Position numbers and translations under genes: made by a program | Notes under the pieces: generated by a model | The model's database searches: none | Told to the model about the DNA's origin: nothing | Seen by the model: the letters and a program-made list of their open reading frames with translations, nothing else | Shown here: piece after piece, positions 24,342-36,199 of the stretch | Layout of the letters: each line of letters starts with the position of its first letter | Numbering within the stretch: the stretch's first letter is position 1 | DNA from: Thermothielavioides terrestris NRRL 8126 | Lineage: Eukaryota > Ascomycota > Sordariomycetes > Sordariales > Chaetomiaceae | NCBI RefSeq assembly: GCF_000226115.1 | Contig: NC_016461.1 | Coordinates: 1,674,001 to 1,738,000, forward strand | DNA: 64,000 nucleotides | Reading direction: 5' to 3'

Positions 24342-25140
24342 CTACTGGGTCTTGAATAGCAGGATGGCGCAGTGGCCGAGGTAAAAGTAGATAAAGTGCT
24401 TCGTTTCTGTTTGCGCCGCAGCGGCGGTTAGTTCGCTAGATCGGTGAAAGAAAGGAGCATCGTTCCCGCACCGTGAGTTACGAAGCTGCCGAAGTTGCGG
24501 CCCACAATGCAGTGCCAGGTAGGGCCCTTCCTCTCATCGAACTAGATGTGGGGGGTTTCTGCGTTAGTTGAAAGTTACGCCGAACGCCCGCCGCTCCCGG
24601 AGCAGCCGTACCGTTCTCTTGATGTGCTGGGCAATATCCTGTCAATGAAGAGCTAGTCAGCCATGCCACGCTCGTCCGGAAACTGGGACAGAAAGATGGG
24701 ATCTCGGCGGTTCCGGGAAGGTCAAATGTGGTAAAGGTGGTATTGACCTTCTCGATGGTGAACCTTGCCATCGCATCCTGGGCTGGAGGACATAACAGGT
24801 CAGTGGCAGATCTCCTTGGCTCAGCCTGAAGGCACCAGCCGTCCTGTGGTTCCTACGCACCCACTTCGATCGCCTCTTGTTGCATGTCCTCGGTCTGGGA
24901 GGGGAGGGTTGGTGTGTTAGCGCTGCGCAGGGCGCCGAAAACGGCCGCGTTGGGCTCGATGGTACCGTCATACCATGTCGGCGCTCTTGATCTGGGCTGT
25001 TTGGGAGACGGCGCATGCAGCTATTAGTAGCGCGATCTGAAACGAGGCCACAAAGGCAGAATGGCAAACACACCTTCGAGCTTCTCCCCCCTGGGAACAG
25101 GGGAGGTACTCCCAGCTGGCTTCGCCTCGTCGACCGGCAT
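24342..25140 (-). CDS. nudG: dynein light chain LC8 (DYNLL type)
   Basis: Homodimeric LC8 hub protein, part of cytoplasmic dynein and many other complexes. Minus-strand exons: 25140-25074, 24996-24974, 24894-24861, 24782-24748, 24638-24612, 24541-24472 and 24406-24342, totalling exactly 107 codons for 106 residues. Every join keeps frame and lands inside conserved family sequence: [78 protein letters not shown]. The first 22 residues ([14 protein letters not shown]...) are a fungal-type extension absent from animal LC8, which has 89 residues. Six introns of 65-109 nt split the gene, with exons as short as 23, 27, 34 and 35 nt, so no single frame reveals the whole protein. It is transcribed divergently from MRD1, with MITE copy A in between. 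The symbol follows the Aspergillus nidulans orthologue. Confidence 0.95.
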
Positions 25141-25686
25141 CGTGGGCTGTCGAGATGGATAGACTTTTTCGCAGTTAGCATCGAGCTCTGCCAACCCCAG
25201 ACACAGGACGGCAGGCCATCCACGATGTTTGCACACAGTAAGGTGAGGGGACATTGAGGGGAGTGCCCAACAGGAGCCAAGCATGCGGCGGTGCAGCCCT
25301 TTCTTCGGTAGGCGCTCACTCCTTGCTTCGCCAGTTCCGCATTTGGGATTGGGGGTCCAACATACAGGCAAACAATGTCTAAGTAAAGCTAACTGCCCGA
25401 GCGCGATGCTGCAAGCTCGTGCATGCAGGTGCGGAGATGTCCGTCGTCGGTGTTGTTGATGCTCAACACCCAGAAGAGAGAAACACAGCAGGAGAGGGTA
25501 TGATGTTAAGTTGCAAGGACCTCCCGAGCAGTGTTTGTTTGGATGACCAGCGATTTCAGTTGAGGTCGACGCGGCTCAGCTCAGCGAACCACAAAGTGCC
25601 AACCTTTGGCGCCCTAGCTTTGCTTTTTCCTCTTGGGGTTGGTTGGGGTCGCGCGGGGAAGTCGTGCATGGGCAGGCATGTGCGTC

Positions 25687-26099
25687 GGTTATGGCTAAAG
25701 AGGTCCCGCCAAGACTAATTTCGGAGACTGCCGCTTACAAGTATTTACAATCGCCACGGGGTAAGCAGGGCCGCGACGGGGCCTCGACGACTTCGAGCAA
25801 CATCAACAACGAACAATCGCAAAGACTCGTTGCAACAACTTTACGAAACCTCAACCAAATCGAAAAAAAAGAAAACGAAGTTAACCCTCACCCTAACCTT
25901 GACCCTTACCCTAACTATAACCCTCACCCTAACCAGCGGGGGGCTAGCGCCGCCCCCCGTACCCCCAGCGAACTAACCCGTGGCTAACCCGTGGCGATAG
26001 TGCAAACCCCTTGGCGGTCTTGGCGGGGTACTGACGCTGTAAAAACATTGCCGACAATTGGCCGAAATTAGTCTTGGCGGGACCTCTTTAGCCATCAGC
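25687..26099 (+). mobile_element. MITE copy A (non-autonomous DNA transposon, hAT-like)
   Basis: A 413-bp element flanked by a perfect 8-bp direct duplication TGTGCGTC (25679-25686 and 26100-26107). Terminal inverted repeats of about 38 bp (25687-25724 and 26062-26099) start GGTTATGGCTAAAGAGG on the left; the outer nine bases differ at a few positions and the inner 29 are identical. Inside are an A-rich tract (25861-25878) and eight telomere-like hexamers (25884-25931). No transposase frame is present, so it must move in trans. An 8-bp duplication is typical of the hAT superfamily; the ends do not otherwise identify it. Related copies lie at 42825 and 48497. Confidence 0.93.
25884..25934 (+). 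repeat. telomere-like hexamer array inside MITE copy A
   Basis: Eight hexamers in perfect register: ACCCTC, ACCCTA, ACCTTG, ACCCTT, ACCCTA, ACTATA, ACCCTC, ACCCTA, followed by ACC. Consensus ACCCTA is the C-rich strand of the TTAGGG telomere unit. Confidence 0.85.
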
Positions 26100-26455
26100 T
26101 GTGCGTCTTATCGGCTGTTAACTAACAGTACCGATAACCTGTGAAAAGTAACGGGAGACTCTGTCATGTACCAGTACTTGAATAACCGATGCTTTTGTGC
26201 CTGGACAAGGGAACATGAACATTGGCTGGTTGCCAACGATTCCGTCGATAAGATAACAGTCGGTGTGGGTACCACTGCTGCGAGTGGGTGCTCAAAATTT
26301 CTTGAAAACGAACGGCTCCAAGCTTCTTCCACTTCATCAATGCCGACTACAAAACATGCAGCGCATCCAACAGCGGAATGACGAAAAGGTAGCCTTGGCT
26401 TGACCCGCTGCCAGTGGCAGAGATGCAAAGCAGCAAGAGAATGGAAACAACCACG

Positions 26456-29269
26456 ATGGAGTCGTCAAGGATTTTCGTTAAGAACCTGCCGCCAACCATC
26501 TCTGAGGCTGAGTTCCGCAAACACTTCTCGGCCCAGGGGCGCGAGGTCACCGATGTCAAGCTCATCCCCCACCGTCGCATCGGCTTTGTTGGTTACAAAT
26601 CGCACGATGATGCAGCCAGGGCCGTCAAGTACTTCAACAAGTCCTTTATCCGCATGTCCCGGATCGCCGTCGACCTGGCCAAGCCGGTAAGCCCCAGCCG
26701 CCCATCCGCCCGGTCGCCCACCCCCGCACCAACCTGCCAGGGCTGCTTCTAATCATAGATGCAAGATTGCAGACTCGATCCCAAGGCAAACCCCAAAGGC
26801 TACCCCCGGTAATGGCATCGCCACGACATCTTCCCCAGGCGCTGGTGCTCCCAGGGTAGAACATGTCGAGGAAGAGAACGCCAAGAAAAGAAAGCGGGCC
26901 GACCTCGATGAGGCTGACCCGAAGTTGCAAGAGTATCTTGAGGTCATGGGCCACCGTACCAAAAAGCCGCGAGACAAAGGAACGCTCAATGGCGGCCTAG
27001 AGTCGGACTTGACGACTGCGGTGCCCCCTGCTGTCTTCGAAGCTGGTGAAAGTGACGAAGAGTATGAGGAGATCCCGGCACGCCGCTCGAAACAGCCCGT
27101 CCAGGGGAATCCGGCTCGCTTGGACGCCACAGCCGCCCCAGTAACGGATGGCGAAAACCCTGCAGCCGCCCCGAGGGTCGAGTCCGCCCCGAGGGTCGAG
27201 TCCGCAAGGGAAACTACGCACGTGTCCGCAGATGCAACAGACGAGGACTGGCTCCGGTCAAGGACGAGTCGTCTACTCGATCTCGTGGACCCCGATGATC
27301 CCGGGTTTTCCGCACGGCCCCCGCCACCCGCACCTGCACCTGTACCTGCATCCGCCCCCGGACCTGCTGCCTCGTCGGCGGCTGAGCCGCAAGAGTCGCC
27401 ATGCGACGGTGGTGCCTCCGATTCGAATGAACCGAGTGGGGCGGCTCATGCCCACACTCTCGCAGAGGTTGGCGAAGATGCCGCGAAGCTCGTGGAGAAA
27501 ACCGCCAGGCTCTTCTTACGGAATCTCAGCTATACTGTCACGGAAGACGACATCAGGGAACATTTTGGCAAATTCGGGGTTCTTGAAGAGGTAAGCGTCA
27601 GCCGATCCTCGTCTCTTGGAAATTCCAGCCTTCGATGATGAATCCCTTGATAGGGACAACTTATGCCACTGGCATATGACGAAACCCTGGGCTCAGTATT
27701 TTAGTAGATGCTTCGAGATTCTGATGGAAAAAGGGCCGATTGCCGTTTTGTTGTTTCGCACAATCTGGCACTAGACTCTCGCTAACCGTGTGTCAGGTGA
27801 ACCTCCCTCTGGATGCCCACGGCCGAGGCAAAGGTTTCGCCATGATTCGGTACGAACAGCCAGCGGCAGCCCTCGCCGCATTCCAGACAGACGGCTCAAC
27901 CTTCCAGGGCCGAATCATCCACATCCTCCCTGCCGCTGCGAAACGGGAGCACAAGCTCGACGAATTTGCAATTTCCAACCTGCCGCTCAAGAAGCAGCGG
28001 CTTCTCAAGAAAAAGGCCGAGGCCGCGTCCAGCACCTTCAACTGGAATTCGCTCTACATGAGCCAGGACGCCGTCAACACAGCGGTGGCAGAACGACTCG
28101 GCGTGTCCAAACACGAGCTTCTAGACCCCACGGACGCGTCTGCCGCAGTGAAACAGGCAATCGCTGAGACCACAGTGATTCAGGAAGCTAAGACCTACTT
28201 CGCCGCCCACGGCGTGAACATCGAGGCGTTCAAGTCACAGCAACGAGGTGACACGTGTATCCTCGTGAAGAACATACGAAATGCCTCGATCGAGGAAGTG
28301 AGGAGCCTCTTCGAGGAGCACGGTTCGGTGCTGAGGGTATTGATGCCACCAAGCGGTACAATCGCCATTGTCCAGTTCTCGCAGCCGGCAGCCTGCCGGG
28401 CGGCGTTTGCCAAGAAGGCCTATTCTCGGTTCAAGGACTCGGTTCTGTTCCTTGAGAAAGGCCCGAAGGGACTCTTCGTAGACAATGCGGCGCCAGCGGA
28501 AGATCGTCCCGCCGGGGTTCAAAAGCCGTCCGTTGCCGATTTGCTGGCACGCGATGACGCTGAGGATCAGCTCGAGACGACGTCTCTATTCGTCCGCAAC
28601 CTCAACTTCTCCACCACCAGCGAGGGGTTGGCCAAGGCTTTCCAGCCCTTGGACGGGTTCGTGAGTGCGAAGGTCAAGACCAAGACTGACCCCAAGAGGC
28701 CTGGTCAGGTGCTCAGCATGGGCTTCGGCTTCTGTGCCTTCAAGAGCAAGGAACAGGCTCAAGCGGCTCTCAAGGTCATGGACGGCTACGTGCTTGATGG
28801 ACATAAGCTCGTTGTTAGGGCCTCGCATAGGGGCCACGACGCGGCTGAGGAGCGCAGGCGCGAGGACCTCGCCAAGAAGGCGGCGGCGCAGCGGACAAAG
28901 ATTGTCATCAAGAACCTTCCATTCGAGGCTTCCAAGAAGGACGTCCGCAACTTGTTCAGCGAATATGGCAAACTGGTTGCACTTCGCCTCCCCAAGAAGT
29001 TCAACCACACGTCGCGCGGTTTCGCGTTCGCCGAGTTTGCAACTCCCAGGGAGGCGTTGAACGCCCTGACCGCGTTGAAGGATACCCACCTTCTAGGACG
29101 CCGGCTGGTGCTTGATTTCGCAGAGGCCGATGAGGTTGATCCCGAGGAGCAGATCAAAGCCATGGAGAAGAAGATCCGGGGACAGGTGAACAAGGTCACG
29201 CTGCAGCAGCTGACAGGAGAAGGGAGGAGAAAGGTCACTATTGGCAATAATGATGAAGATGAGGCATGA
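26456..29269 (+). CDS. MRD1: MRD1, multiple RNA-binding domain protein (ribosome biogenesis)
   Basis: Nucleolar small-subunit processome factor that binds pre-rRNA and is needed for 18S rRNA processing. Exons 26456-26686, 26766-27590 and 27797-29269, 842 residues, close to other fungal MRD1. Five RRMs: about 4-77 (RIFVKNLPP, RIGFVGYK), 322-400 (RLFLRNLSY; RNP1 GKGFAMIRY), 505-575 (CILVKNIRN), 613-695 (SLFVRNLNF; GFGFCAFK) and 719-795 (KIVIKNLPF; RGFAFAEF). An acidic, Pro/Ala-rich linker separates RRM1 and RRM2. I chose the ATG at 26456 because the family starts MESSRIFVK; in-frame ATGs at 26423 and 26441 would add a few residues. The first intron ends at a CAAG acceptor rather than the nearer ATAG, since only this keeps frame and gives the family's AKPIAD join. 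Confidence 0.96.
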
Positions 29270-30041
29270 CAGCATGAAGAATTGATCTCTCTGTAGGTCT
29301 CGGATTCGAGACATAGAGCCAAGAGATGATTTGGTGGCAACACCGCCCTTGTCAGGGAGGCGTTGCCCTTGCACACCACACTTTTCCCCCCTGGCAGTCT
29401 CGTTTGCAGAATCCCCACCTTTGCCCTTGATGATTGTTTGGCCAGCCTCGCACGCCTACCCCGATGCGCCTGATCGGTTCCTGTCCGTACCGGGGTAGGG
29501 CTAATCTTGTTCGCGTGCCTGCGATGGCTTTCCCTCTGAAAGCAGCGCCGCGGTCCTGAGACGTTCCGCGCCAACCCGGCGAGGTTGCGCAGGCTTTCCA
29601 TGGGGGAGGGGGGGCCACCTTGCACGGTTTGGATGCCCTTGCGTTCCAGTTGGCTCCTCGTTGGATACGTCCCGAAGGGCTGGGCCAACAAAGCCCGGCT
29701 GGCTCCGACCCGATTCTGCAGCCGCTCTGGGTGCCGGCAGCGAGGGTGGTTTTGCAGCAGTCGGGTATCCCTATACCGCGAGGGGTACGGTTGATCCTGG
29801 TTTCGTACCCTCACGACGATTTCCGATTATAACCTATGCGGGACTCCCTTCCCCTGGCCCCGGGAAGGGGGGGTCCTCTACCCCGGGCGTATTTTATATC
29901 ATCGACTCTTTGGCTCGCATCTCGACCTAGAGCCATTCCTCCCAGGAATTCCTTCTCTGCCCAGCCTACATCAGCGTTCCTGAGCCACTGTTTGCTCGCC
30001 CGGAAGCGTTGCGAGGCCGCGAAGCCCGTCGTGCTTCAGCA
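29270..30041. other. spacer MRD1 to abaA
   Basis: MRD1 3' flank and abaA promoter/leader. A single CATTCC hexamer at 29934-29939 fits the published AbaA site consensus CATTCY, and an AT-rich TTTTATATC lies near 29892. No gene. Confidence 0.45.
29934..29939 (+). promoter_or_regulatory. possible AbaA response element upstream of abaA
   Basis: CATTCC matches the CATTCY core described for Aspergillus nidulans AbaA, about 100 bp upstream of the abaA start. A single hexamer is expected often by chance, so autoregulation is only a suggestion. Confidence 0.2.
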
Positions 30042-33000
30042 ATGAAACTACCAGGCAGGCTTCCGGTTCTCCCGCCGCAGTGCTATTCACCATCGCCGGA
30101 CCATGGGCTTGACGGCAGCCGCCGGGGAACATCAAGCTCGCGACAGCCTCTCCAGGAGTCGACGGGCAATATCCAGCATCCTCCCATGGTCTGGTATGCC
30201 CAGCCATGGGAAGCCCTTTCGTCCATACCACCGTCGATGCCGGCGCCGCCTGTCTTGCGAACACAGTCTCTCGGTCCTGGATACGGCGCCGCAACGGCAT
30301 ACGCCAGCGCCAGCACCGGGACCAGCGCCAGAACCCAGCAGCGACACGACCTCCGCCTGCAAAGCCGGCGGAGGGCGCAGGGGGTCAACCCCCTGATGCC
30401 CCTGCTGACGCAGGCCTTCCAGAACTACCGGAAGAAGCAGGCGGGCAAGTCGGACCAGAAGTGGCCGGAAGTGCTGGAGGGGCCGTTCCTAGACGGTGAG
30501 CCCGTCCTAGCAAACACGCCGAGGCCGCATCGAGGGCTGTGTCATGGCTGACCAGTGCGCAGCGCTAATCCTCGTGCCCCAGATGGGCCGCAAAAAATAC
30601 ACCATGAGGCAAACACAGTACGGCCGCAACATGCTGATTGGCGAGTACTTGTGGATTGCATACTGCCAAAGCCTGCCGCCCGGTGCGGAACCAGATCCGC
30701 AGATGGCCCGAGGGAGGAAGATGGTATCGAGCCACATCCAGGTGCTCAGGAAATTCTTCCCCAACCATCGATGTTGTAAGTTGGGAGAGGTCCAATCCTG
30801 GCCGCCACACCCCCCTTTTCCCCTCCTTTCTCCCCGCCCCGCCCCCCAGCTTCGCCCCCCCTTGCAGTGGCGCTCCCGCCTTGTTTTGTTTTGGGAATGG
30901 CCAACAGCTAACAACAGCACACCACCCTTTGTCGCTATCCCTGTAGTCCACTTTTTCTTTGGCCAAGGACCAGACGACAAAGACGGAGACAGCATCGAGA
31001 CGGCGTCGCTCAAGAACAACCCCGTGCTGATTGCTTTGTCCGAGGGCCGCCTCCCCGACGAGCGGCCCAACTACGAGTACCTCGCGCAGGTCCTGGCTTT
31101 GGACGAGCAGGTGCAGTTCAGGCCGAAGCGCTGTTGGATCTTCGTGTCGCACGAGGATGTGGTCGTTGGCGAGGACAGGACCGGCCACCTGCGGGCGACG
31201 GGCGCCAGGCTCGGCGAGGCCGAGTACCCGCATCTGGGGCGCAACCTCGAGCGGGAAACGTGGGCCAAGGAGGAGCAGCAGTTCTTCAAGGGCGCGCTGC
31301 TCCACGAGTTCACCAAAGAACTGCAACAGGTAGAGTCGAGCAGCGTCCGGGAGCTCAGCAAGCAGTGGGAGTCGGCGTTCCCGGCCCTGCACCAGAGGCT
31401 GAAGGCCATCACGTCGACAACCACGGACGCCCGGTGCGACATCCTGCACATGCACGCCACGCTCGAGCTGAAGGAGAAACGCCGGTTCCCCAGCGGGTCG
31501 AACCTCAGCTCGTGGGTCGAGATCAACTTGGAGCAGCCGCGTCTGCTCAACCACCGCTGGAAGGTAGAGACGCGGCTCGTGAGGCCGCCCGAGCTCGGGT
31601 GTTCGCACGACGGCTCGGCTCCCGAGGTCGTCTACGAGCCGGCCAAGAGAGAGTTTACGATCCCGTACCAGCACAGGCCCGGCTGTGACGGCCGTGGACA
31701 GTGCGACTGTCTTGCACAGCGTTGCCGCCGGGAAGGCGTCGTCGTCCCGTTTCCGGTGCCGTTCCCTGCCGAAGTCTGGGCGCAGACCCTCACCAACTGC
31801 GCCGAATACCCAGCCCATCCATTTAGCGATAGCAAGAGGCATGACAGGGAGCGAGACCGCGCTGTCAAGGCAGAAGAGGACGACGGGGAAGCCCCCAGAT
31901 CCCGTCGCCGCAGCAAGCAGCCCACCCAGATGGACTTGGTGCCGAAGATTGCGATGATGCAGGAGATCTGGTCCTGTCCGCCGCCCTCGTCGCCCCTCGA
32001 AGACGGCAGCAGCGGCTCGGGCAGTCAACGATGGACGCGCCGCGCCGTAATCCTATGGACGTTTGCGACGATCCACCGCATCGATGACGGCAAGCTGATC
32101 ACCGCGCCCGGGGGGAAGACAGACTGGCGCTTCCTGACGATCCTTGATCCTGCCAGCGAGTATCATCAGCGCCGTGCCATCATCAGCGGCCGGAGGAGTT
32201 CTGCCGAGGAATACCAAGAATCCTCGAGCAGTAACACGGGTGCTTCGCGGCCGGCGTCCCGCGATGCCATCGTGTCTCCCCGTCCGACCTACCAGCCGCA
32301 TTTGAGCGCGAGCATGAGCGAGAACTTCTCAGCTGCGTGGGACAGCGCGGCCGGACTTGGCTCCCTGACCGGGCCGGCACCGCAGGCCGCCTACGGCGCT
32401 CATTTCATGTCGCAAACGATACCGTCGCACGGCACGGCCGCCCAGGGCGGGTACGGCCTCCTCGACAGCTTCAGCAGCCACAGCGGCCTGGCCACGCCTC
32501 CCCCGAGCGCGTCGCTGGCCAGTTCTTTTGCGCAGACTTTTGACACCGCCTCGACGAGCTCTGATATCGTACCGAGCTACATGGCCACGACGGCCGGCAT
32601 CGACGCCGGTTCTCACGCGCTCGGCGACACGCTCTCGGTGGCGACCGACCCTTTCCTCGCCCACGTAGGCGTCACGTATGGCGAGACCCACGATGGCATC
32701 CACGGATGGCCCGGCCACGCTGGGGGGTTAGATCCCAGCCACCACGCCTGGCCTTCTGCGTATCCCGGCGTCAGCGCAGCACATGCCCACAGCGAGACGA
32801 TGAGCTGGGCAGGCTCGCAGCCGCCGTCCACCTCCTCGCGCCGGGGCAGCGAGCAGCAGCAGCAGCAGCAGCAGCACAGCTACCATTACCAAACCTATCA
32901 GACCCACCCAGAGCGCCCGCAGCAGCCGTGGACTTGCTCCTCAACGACCAACACGGCCACCTCCGACGACCACGACCCGTGGACCCCGCTCACATCATCA

Positions 33001-33744
33001 ACCCACACCCCGGGCGAAGCCGCGGCCACAATCACCACCACCGCCGCCAACGCCTCGACCAACATCGGCAACAACACAACGACTACTATAACAACAGCAG
33101 CGGCGCAAGAGCCAAGCCAAGATTGCTGGGCGCAGCTCGGGGCACCCCCGGCGCCATCAACAACTATAACAACAGGCAGCAGCGGCAACGGCTCCGACCG
33201 CTCGCGCGAATGGGAGGACATCGACATTCCCTCGCTGCCGGGCACGGGCGCGGGCGCGACGGTCGAAGACGAAGGGTGCTCGGCGCCATCGCCCGCGCTG
33301 GATCGCCACCAGCAGCAGCAGCACAACCGCCACCACCATGTCGCTCACACTCTCCATCATCATCATCATCATCCTCAGCAGCAGCAGCAGCAGCAGCACC
33401 TCCCCCAACACAACCACAACCATTTCGGTGTCGATGTCAACGCAAGCATGCTAAGCGGGGGCGGGAGCAGCAGGGACGGCGGAGCCGAGACGTTTCCGGC
33501 GCCGCGGGTTCCGGAAGGCGCGGGGGCCGGGTTGAAGCGCGCTAGGGCGGAGAGTGATGATGATGATGATGATGGGAATAATGGTGCTGTCGTTGGTGGT
33601 GGGTTTGCGGATGCGGATGGGGATGAAGATGAGTCGGGAGATGAGGAGGGCCTGGTGGGGAGGATGCCTGTGGCTAAGCGGGCCAGGACTGAGGGGATGG
33701 AGGGGGTTGGAGGGGGGTATCGTTTGGGCAGGGCCAGATGTTAA
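30042..33744 (+). CDS. abaA: AbaA-type TEA/ATTS transcription factor
   Basis: Nuclear DNA-binding regulator; AbaA controls phialide and conidium development in moulds. Exons 30042-30495, 30563-30775 and 30947-33744, giving 1154 residues, longer than Aspergillus AbaA (about 800). The TEA domain spans about 136-225: KWPEVLEGPFLDALILVPQ, GRKKYTMRQTQYGRNMLI, then SSHIQVLRKFF. Two introns cut the TEA domain; the joins LD|ALILVPQ and RC|FHFFFG are in frame. After it comes a conserved region of some 300 residues (RPNYEYLAQVLAL, CWIFVSHEDVV, PELGCSHDGSAPEVVYEP). The C-terminal half is low complexity: Gln runs near 32850-32876 and 33377-33400, a His run near 33353-33373, Thr/Asn-rich DNA near 33035-33180, an acidic DDDDDDG segment and a final basic cluster VAKRARTE that could be a nuclear signal. 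The start at 30042 is the first ATG in the open frame. Confidence 0.93.
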
Positions 33745-33747
33745 TGA

Positions 33748-33785
33748 TTTTTCTTTTTTCTTTTTCTTTTTCTTTTTCTTTTTTC
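33748..33785. repeat. TTTTTC-type microsatellite
   Basis: Imperfect run of T(5-6)C units directly after the abaA stop codon, so it lies in the 3' UTR. Confidence 0.85.
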
Positions 33786-33978
33786 GGCTTGTCTTTCTTC
33801 TCAATGTTGTCTTGTTTTTTTTGAGCATTGGGTGATGATGGGATACACTGGTTGAGGCGTTTCATACAGGTTGCCATGCCTTGTTGGTTCCATTAGGGGA
33901 GCATTGGACATGTGTTAAGAGGAGCATTCACCAGTAGCTACGGGCACCGCTTGGCTGGGGTAGTTTAACGTCTGTCTT

Positions 33979-33994
33979 GACTGACTGACTGACT
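33979..33994. repeat. GACT tetranucleotide microsatellite
   Basis: Four perfect GACT units. Confidence 0.85.
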
Positions 33995-36199
33995 GGCTTG
34001 GTTTTACTGGTTTTGCCGCACGAAAGCGCGTTGCACAAGGGTGTCTGAAATGTCGTGCTGGACGCCTGGGTCGCGTCCTGGTCTGTCATAGGTGCTGGTC
34101 ATTGCCGCTAGGTCTGAGGCAGCAGGAAGTGGGACTGGGAACGAAACAAAGCTTGAAAAAACGTGGCTTTGATCTGCGCTGGTGGCCCTTGAGAAGGAGC
34201 CGATAAGCACAGGAACCCAGATGTTGGGGTGGTCTTTGCACAGCTGGCTGGCAGGGATACTGTGGATGTCCTAAGGCCCAGATTCACAACCCGCCGCCGA
34301 TGGCCCAGACGACCGGCGCTTTCCTGTCTTCCGCACCAAAGCGATGACTGTTTCAGCGAGGCCACTGATACCTAGCCAAAGGGAAGTGAATGGATATTGG
34401 TGAGTCAGGGAACCTCTAATCCGAAATGCTTTTGACAAAGGTTCGACAGCAACATATCCGGTTGCGCACCGAGTCTGACAGCATGGAAGACCAATTACAG
34501 GCAGGGGGTGATTGATGACCGGGATGAGACAAGGACGGCGATCCCTGTGCTCGCCCCCCGGGCACACATTGACAGAGGCTTTGACAAAGGTTTCCATCTT
34601 ACCAAACTAAGTCGTTCTGCTCCAAACGAGAAGATGAAAACCTGCGACTTCTTCCCTCCACCTCAGCAAGGAACGAAAACCTGCAAAGCGCCATCTTGAG
34701 CTTTTCTTTTCGCTTCCGCAAATCTCGCTTCTCCAGCCGAGGGAGCGAGGCGGCAAAGCGGCAACTCCCTTCTCCCGCAAGCGCGCCGTGCAACGCTGCG
34801 ACGCCTGGAACGCGTCGTCCGATGTCTGATGGTAGCATGCGGCTGCTGCCCTGAGCCGGGGTCCTGGTCCACGCGGCAGGCTAGCCTGTTTCTTGTGGGT
34901 GCATCTGCAGCGAATCGCCCGCAGCTGTGCTCCTGGCAATGCAACGCCGAGCGGATCCGCACTGGCCCGCCGGCCCAGCTCGCCAATCTGAGTTTCACGG
35001 TGTAGGCATGGCACGAGTGGACCAGGCGCACCGGCTTTGAAGCTTGGCGGTTCCACAAGGCATGGTCGCCCCGCTTTTAGCCCCTGCCCGTACGGTACCT
35101 CTTCCACACCTACACTCGTGTACACCGTAGTGTAGCGTGGATCACTGTCTTGGGCGGTAGATTCGAGATGAACGCCTCTCCCAAGCGGGCACCGCCCCAA
35201 ACGGCTTGTTGCCGGCCGTCAGAGTCGATGACGGCCGACGGGGGACGGTATTGGAAGGCAGGCGTCTGCTGCTTCCCGCCGCTGTAACCGTCGTCTCAAA
35301 AGAGCCCAAAATGGATCGACTCGCGAGAGCCAGTCTCCGGCTCCGCGAAGCTTGTTCCTCCCCATCCTCGCCTGGCGCGAGACCGGTCCTGGATTATTTT
35401 TTTTGCTGGATGACGACGACTTGTAGGGGAAGGAGGCCAAACACTCGCTTTCCCCCATGTCCTGGGTCTGGCCACCAGGTTTTCAAGACCGAATCCAGTA
35501 CTGGCTGGTCCAGACTTACTATCTTTTCCTGGTCCTTGTACCCTCTTACACGTTTCGCATTCTGCACACACGTAAGCACCTGAAATCAGGACTTTTGGTT
35601 GTTGCTGTCACCGACTTGTGACTCCTTGGCTCTCTTCTTCTATCTTCTGTTGAGTTCGACCATCCGGCGCTCTTGATCGACGCGGCTCCATCACCAACAC
35701 GGCCAACGCACCCAGCAGACCCCGCCAGCGAGGATACCGCCGAGCACGTCGAGCGGAACACCACAGCGAGCGAGTGGGTGGCTCCAAGCCGGGACGGTGG
35801 TGTGTCGGTGGCGAAGGGCCGTCTGTCCTCGAGTCGGCCATGCTTCCTTTGACGGCACAACAAAGCATTGTTCGCCGCTTTTTGCACCCGCCGGCCTATT
35901 CAGAGTCACGTTGACAATGGCACAGCAGCCAACAGCCGGCCATTTATGACTGCTTGTGTCCAGCACCGCCGGCTGGCCGGCCTGTTCTTGTTTGAGGTTC
36001 GCCAAACAGATTAACGCAGGCCGTTAGGCCACCTGTCCTTGCTTTCTCAAGAACAACTCGCATCCATGAATAGGATTTATATCCAGACTCCTCAGCCTCA
36101 GTGCAGCAACTACACCCCACTACCCCCCAAACTTCGACAAGACAGATCCGGCCACGGGGCCACCCGCGTCAACACGTCGACTCCCCACTCTCATACAAC

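Larger units (their letters stand above)
25141..26455. other. divergent promoter spacer LC8/MRD1 containing MITE copy A
   Basis: Both flanking genes start here and read outward. The MITE occupies 25687-26099. The remaining DNA shows no gene. Confidence 0.6.
33745..36199. other. 2.5 kb spacer abaA to secreted-protein gene
   Basis: abaA 3' flank with a TTTTTC-type pyrimidine repeat (33748-33785) and four GACT units (33979-33994), then the promoter side of the gene at 36200. Open frames such as 34607-35200 (-) have no family features. A GGTACCT word lies near 35095. Confidence 0.5.

Noticed and set aside
24362..24385. tRNA A-box-like sequence TGGCGCAGTGGCCGAGG
   Set aside because: No matching B box or cloverleaf; the bases are the antisense of the last LC8 exon ([11 protein letters not shown]).
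27591..27796. Extension of the MRD1 exon through 27638
   Set aside because: A GTAAGC donor at 27591 and CAG acceptor at 27796 restore the RRM2 sequence; reading through gives an early stop.
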